A DNA stretch of 7,100 nucleotides from Flavobacteriales bacterium. Lineage in GTDB: Bacteria; Bacteroidota; Bacteroidia; Flavobacteriales_D; Sanyastnellaceae. The stretch lies in assembly GCA_030728235.1 (NCBI GenBank), contig JANRAA010000087.1, forward strand, positions 1 through 7,100, written 5' to 3'. A program made the translations under genes and the position numbers. Below, in pieces: positions 5,870 through 7,100 of the stretch (the first letter of the stretch is position 1; each line of letters starts with the position of its first letter). The notes below the pieces were generated by a model that was not told the DNA's origin, did no database searches, and saw only the letters and a program-made list of their open reading frames with translations.

Positions 5870-5952
5870 CTCAGTGCGGATTACAAGCCGAATTTCGACC
5901 AAAATTTAACGCATTCAGCAATCCAAGCGAAAAATGATTTGAGAATAATCTT

Positions 5953-5985
5953 TTTGAAGATGTTCAATCCATATTTCTACATTGC
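5953..5985 (+). promoter_or_regulatory. Possible promoter of the lipoprotein/secreted-protein pair
   Basis: TTTG at 5953-5956 is followed after 21 bp by TACATTGC at 5978-5985, which resembles the TAnnTTTG -7 box with one T missing. The ATG at 6017 lies about 30 bases further on. The leader contains a small hairpin, GGCT-GAC-AGCC, at about 5990-6000. The match is imperfect. Confidence 0.35.
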
Positions 5986-6016
5986 AGTCGGCTGACAGCC
6001 TCGAAACCATTTAGTC

Positions 6017-6364
6017 ATGAAATTATTCCTTTTGATAGCTTTTGGCGTGGCTTTTTCTTCATGTCAATCACACAAATCTGCCGCACCAATGCCTGCTACT
6101 TTTATTTTGCTCTTAGCAGATGGCTACGACGGCAGCTACCTTGAAAAGAATTATCACTCGGATGGATTTGTGGAGGCGAGTCGGAATAATCGGACAACGA
6201 ATAGCTACCGTGCTTCCTTCAACTCATCAGATGTTGAGGCTTTGAAGACCAAGCTTTCTTCCGATCCTATCATTATTGAATTAACCTCCGAAGACTCGGC
6301 CCCTTCGAATGGGACCAATGTCGGTCATTCTACATCGAAACCTGTAATCAAGCATAAACAATGA
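6017..6364 (+). CDS. Small predicted lipoprotein, 115 aa, unknown function
   Basis: The N-terminus is a lipoprotein signal (MKLFLLIAFGVAFSSC) with C16 as the likely lipidated residue; the lipobox FSSC is slightly off consensus at -3. The residues after the cysteine (QSHKS) lack the acidic run of Bacteroidota surface-export signals, so a periplasm-facing anchor is more likely. The mature part is about 100 aa. Residues about 26-93 could form a small beta-alpha-beta-beta-alpha-beta fold (ATFILLLADGYDG ... RASFNSSDVEALKTKLSSDPIIIELTSED), distantly like the I9 propeptide/inhibitor fold, but this is a guess from the pattern. The tail is Ser/Thr-rich and polar. Its stop TGA overlaps the ATG of the next gene (ATGA), so the two are probably translated together and may act together at the cell envelope. 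No family was recognised. Confidence 0.78.
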   Translation: MKLFLLIAFGVAFSSCQSHKSAAPMPATFILLLADGYDGSYLEKNYHSDGFVEASRNNRTTNSYRASFNSSDVEALKTKLSSDPIIIELTSEDSAPSNGTNVGHSTSKPVIKHKQ

Positions 6365-7100
6365 AACAATTCCTGGTCATCGGGCTACTGTTCGCATCTT
6401 TTGCAACTTTGGCTCAATCCGAAAAAGCTACGATCAAGAGCACCCCTGAGTTCACTGTTGAGGTAACTCAAGCGATATACCTTGGTAAAACGCAGCCGAT
6501 GAGAAACATCGCAATTGATCCTGCTCGTCGCGATGCGAAAATGAACGAAGCTCGGAAAATGAAGCAAAAACCTTCAAACTTTAAAGGACGTCAGGGCTCC
6601 AACGCAATCCATCCTGAAAAAGAGTTCAACGGCCCTGACCCGCTGCGCCAAATGGGTGGTGGAACGGTTGTAATTGAACCTATCGTAAACATCGATGGTA
6701 TCGGTGATTTCGGTTCTCCTCACGACCCAACTGGTGAAGTAGGTGAAAATCACTTCCTTCAGGCAGTAAACGTAACCGACGTTGGTGTCTTCTCTAAAGA
6801 AGGTGTCCTCATCGAAGAATTTGCAATGCAGTCTCTCTGGCAAGGATTGGGTGTCAACTCCACCGGCGACCCAATCATCTTGTACGATGAAACGGTAAAT
6901 CGCTGGCTGGTAACGGAGTTTACTTTTCCTGCAAACCTTCTTGTGGCAATCTCTGAAACATCCGACCCGCTGGGGAGCTATGACGCTTACAACTTCACCA
7001 CTCCTCAATTCCCTGATTACCCGAAATACTCTATCTGGCCCGACTCATACTTGGTAACTACCAATGAAAATGGCGGTGGAACACACGTTCAATATTTCAT
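6361..7100 (+). CDS. Large secreted protein, N-terminal part (3' end outside window)
   Basis: The frame is open from ATG 6361 to the window edge, giving 246 residues with no stop. It begins with a signal peptide (MKQFLVIGLLFASFATLA, likely cut before Q19). Residues 40-95 are charged and low in hydrophobics, perhaps a linker or propeptide. Residues about 103-246 match a known pattern of secreted beta-propeller-like proteins: GENHFLQAVNVTDVGVFSKE, then GDPIILYDETVNRWLVTEF, then ISETSDPLGSYDAYNF, then FPDYPKYSIWPDSYLVTTNE. In other organisms such domains occur in large extracellular, often T9SS-sorted proteins; any sorting domain here would lie beyond the window. The 4-bp overlap with the upstream lipoprotein gene suggests translational coupling. 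Activity and ligand are unknown. Confidence 0.9.
   Translation, partial: MKQFLVIGLLFASFATLAQSEKATIKSTPEFTVEVTQAIYLGKTQPMRNIAIDPARRDAKMNEARKMKQKPSNFKGRQGSNAIHPEKEFNGPDPLRQMGGGTVVIEPIVNIDGIGDFGSPHDPTGEVGENHFLQAVNVTDVGVFSKEGVLIEEFAMQSLWQGLGVNSTGDPIILYDETVNRWLVTEFTFPANLLVAISETSDPLGSYDAYNFTTPQFPDYPKYSIWPDSYLVTTNENGGGTHVQYF

Larger units (their letters stand above)
5809..6016. promoter_or_regulatory. Divergent intergenic region
   Basis: These 208 bp separate the 35-aa gene (-) from the lipoprotein gene (+) and should hold both promoters. A - strand candidate is the TAAATTTT sequence inside AAAATTTAA at about 5911-5919, but its -33 partner is weak and it lies about 100 bp from the ATG. An inverted repeat sits at 5846-5869, and a + strand candidate promoter at 5953-5985. 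No ORF or RNA gene was seen. Confidence 0.5.

Noticed and set aside
6385..7008. Two - strand ORFs (60 and 144 aa)
   Set aside because: They lie antisense to the secreted-protein gene that starts at 6361, which has a signal peptide and recognisable motifs; the antisense products resemble nothing.

Overview
The window looks like a chromosomal piece of a Bacteroidota bacterium, most probably of the Flavobacteriales type. Three things point there. It encodes a large secreted protein with a type IX secretion (T9SS) C-terminal sorting domain. It has a textbook Bacteroidota promoter (TTTG, 21 bp, TATCTTTG) directly in front of one gene. It has a four-helix-bundle (S23/IVP/Avd-like) gene of a kind common in that phylum. 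Gene starts lack clear Shine-Dalgarno sequences, as expected there. The exact genus cannot be read from the sequence.

Layout, left to right: (1) the 3' end of a YifB/ComM-type Mg-chelatase-like AAA+ ATPase gene on the + strand. (2) Starting at the first base after its stop, a compact cassette at 573-1130: eight TTAG-NNN heptamers, six CTAA-NNN heptamers of the opposite orientation, a 127-aa four-helix-bundle ORF, and ten more CTAA-NNN heptamers. The last five codons and the stop of the ORF lie inside the right array. (3) A convergent 1112-aa T9SS-exported protein on the - strand, whose stop is 4 bp from the cassette. It has a signal peptide, an N-terminal repeat region, a Calx-beta-like domain, five Ig-like repeats of exactly 72 aa, and a sorting domain. 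(4) An agmatinase/ureohydrolase-family gene on the - strand with all six Mn ligands and a near-leaderless promoter. (5) A 35-aa, lysine-rich small ORF on the - strand with its own intrinsic terminator. (6) A divergent + strand pair at the right end: a 115-aa lipoprotein whose stop overlaps (ATGA) the start of a secreted protein that runs off the window.

The cassette at 573-1130 is the most unusual part. The heptamers keep perfect 7-bp phase within each of the three arrays, the left array is complementary to the other two, and the whole fills the gap between two convergent stop codons exactly. The four-helix family is known from intervening sequences of 23S rRNA and as the Avd accessory protein of diversity-generating retroelements, both of which work with structured RNA. 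I infer that this is a small mobile or hitch-hiking element in which the protein may recognise the heptamer DNA or RNA. No transposase, reverse transcriptase or integrase is present here, so mobility is unproven. The other genes look like ordinary core or surface-protein genes.
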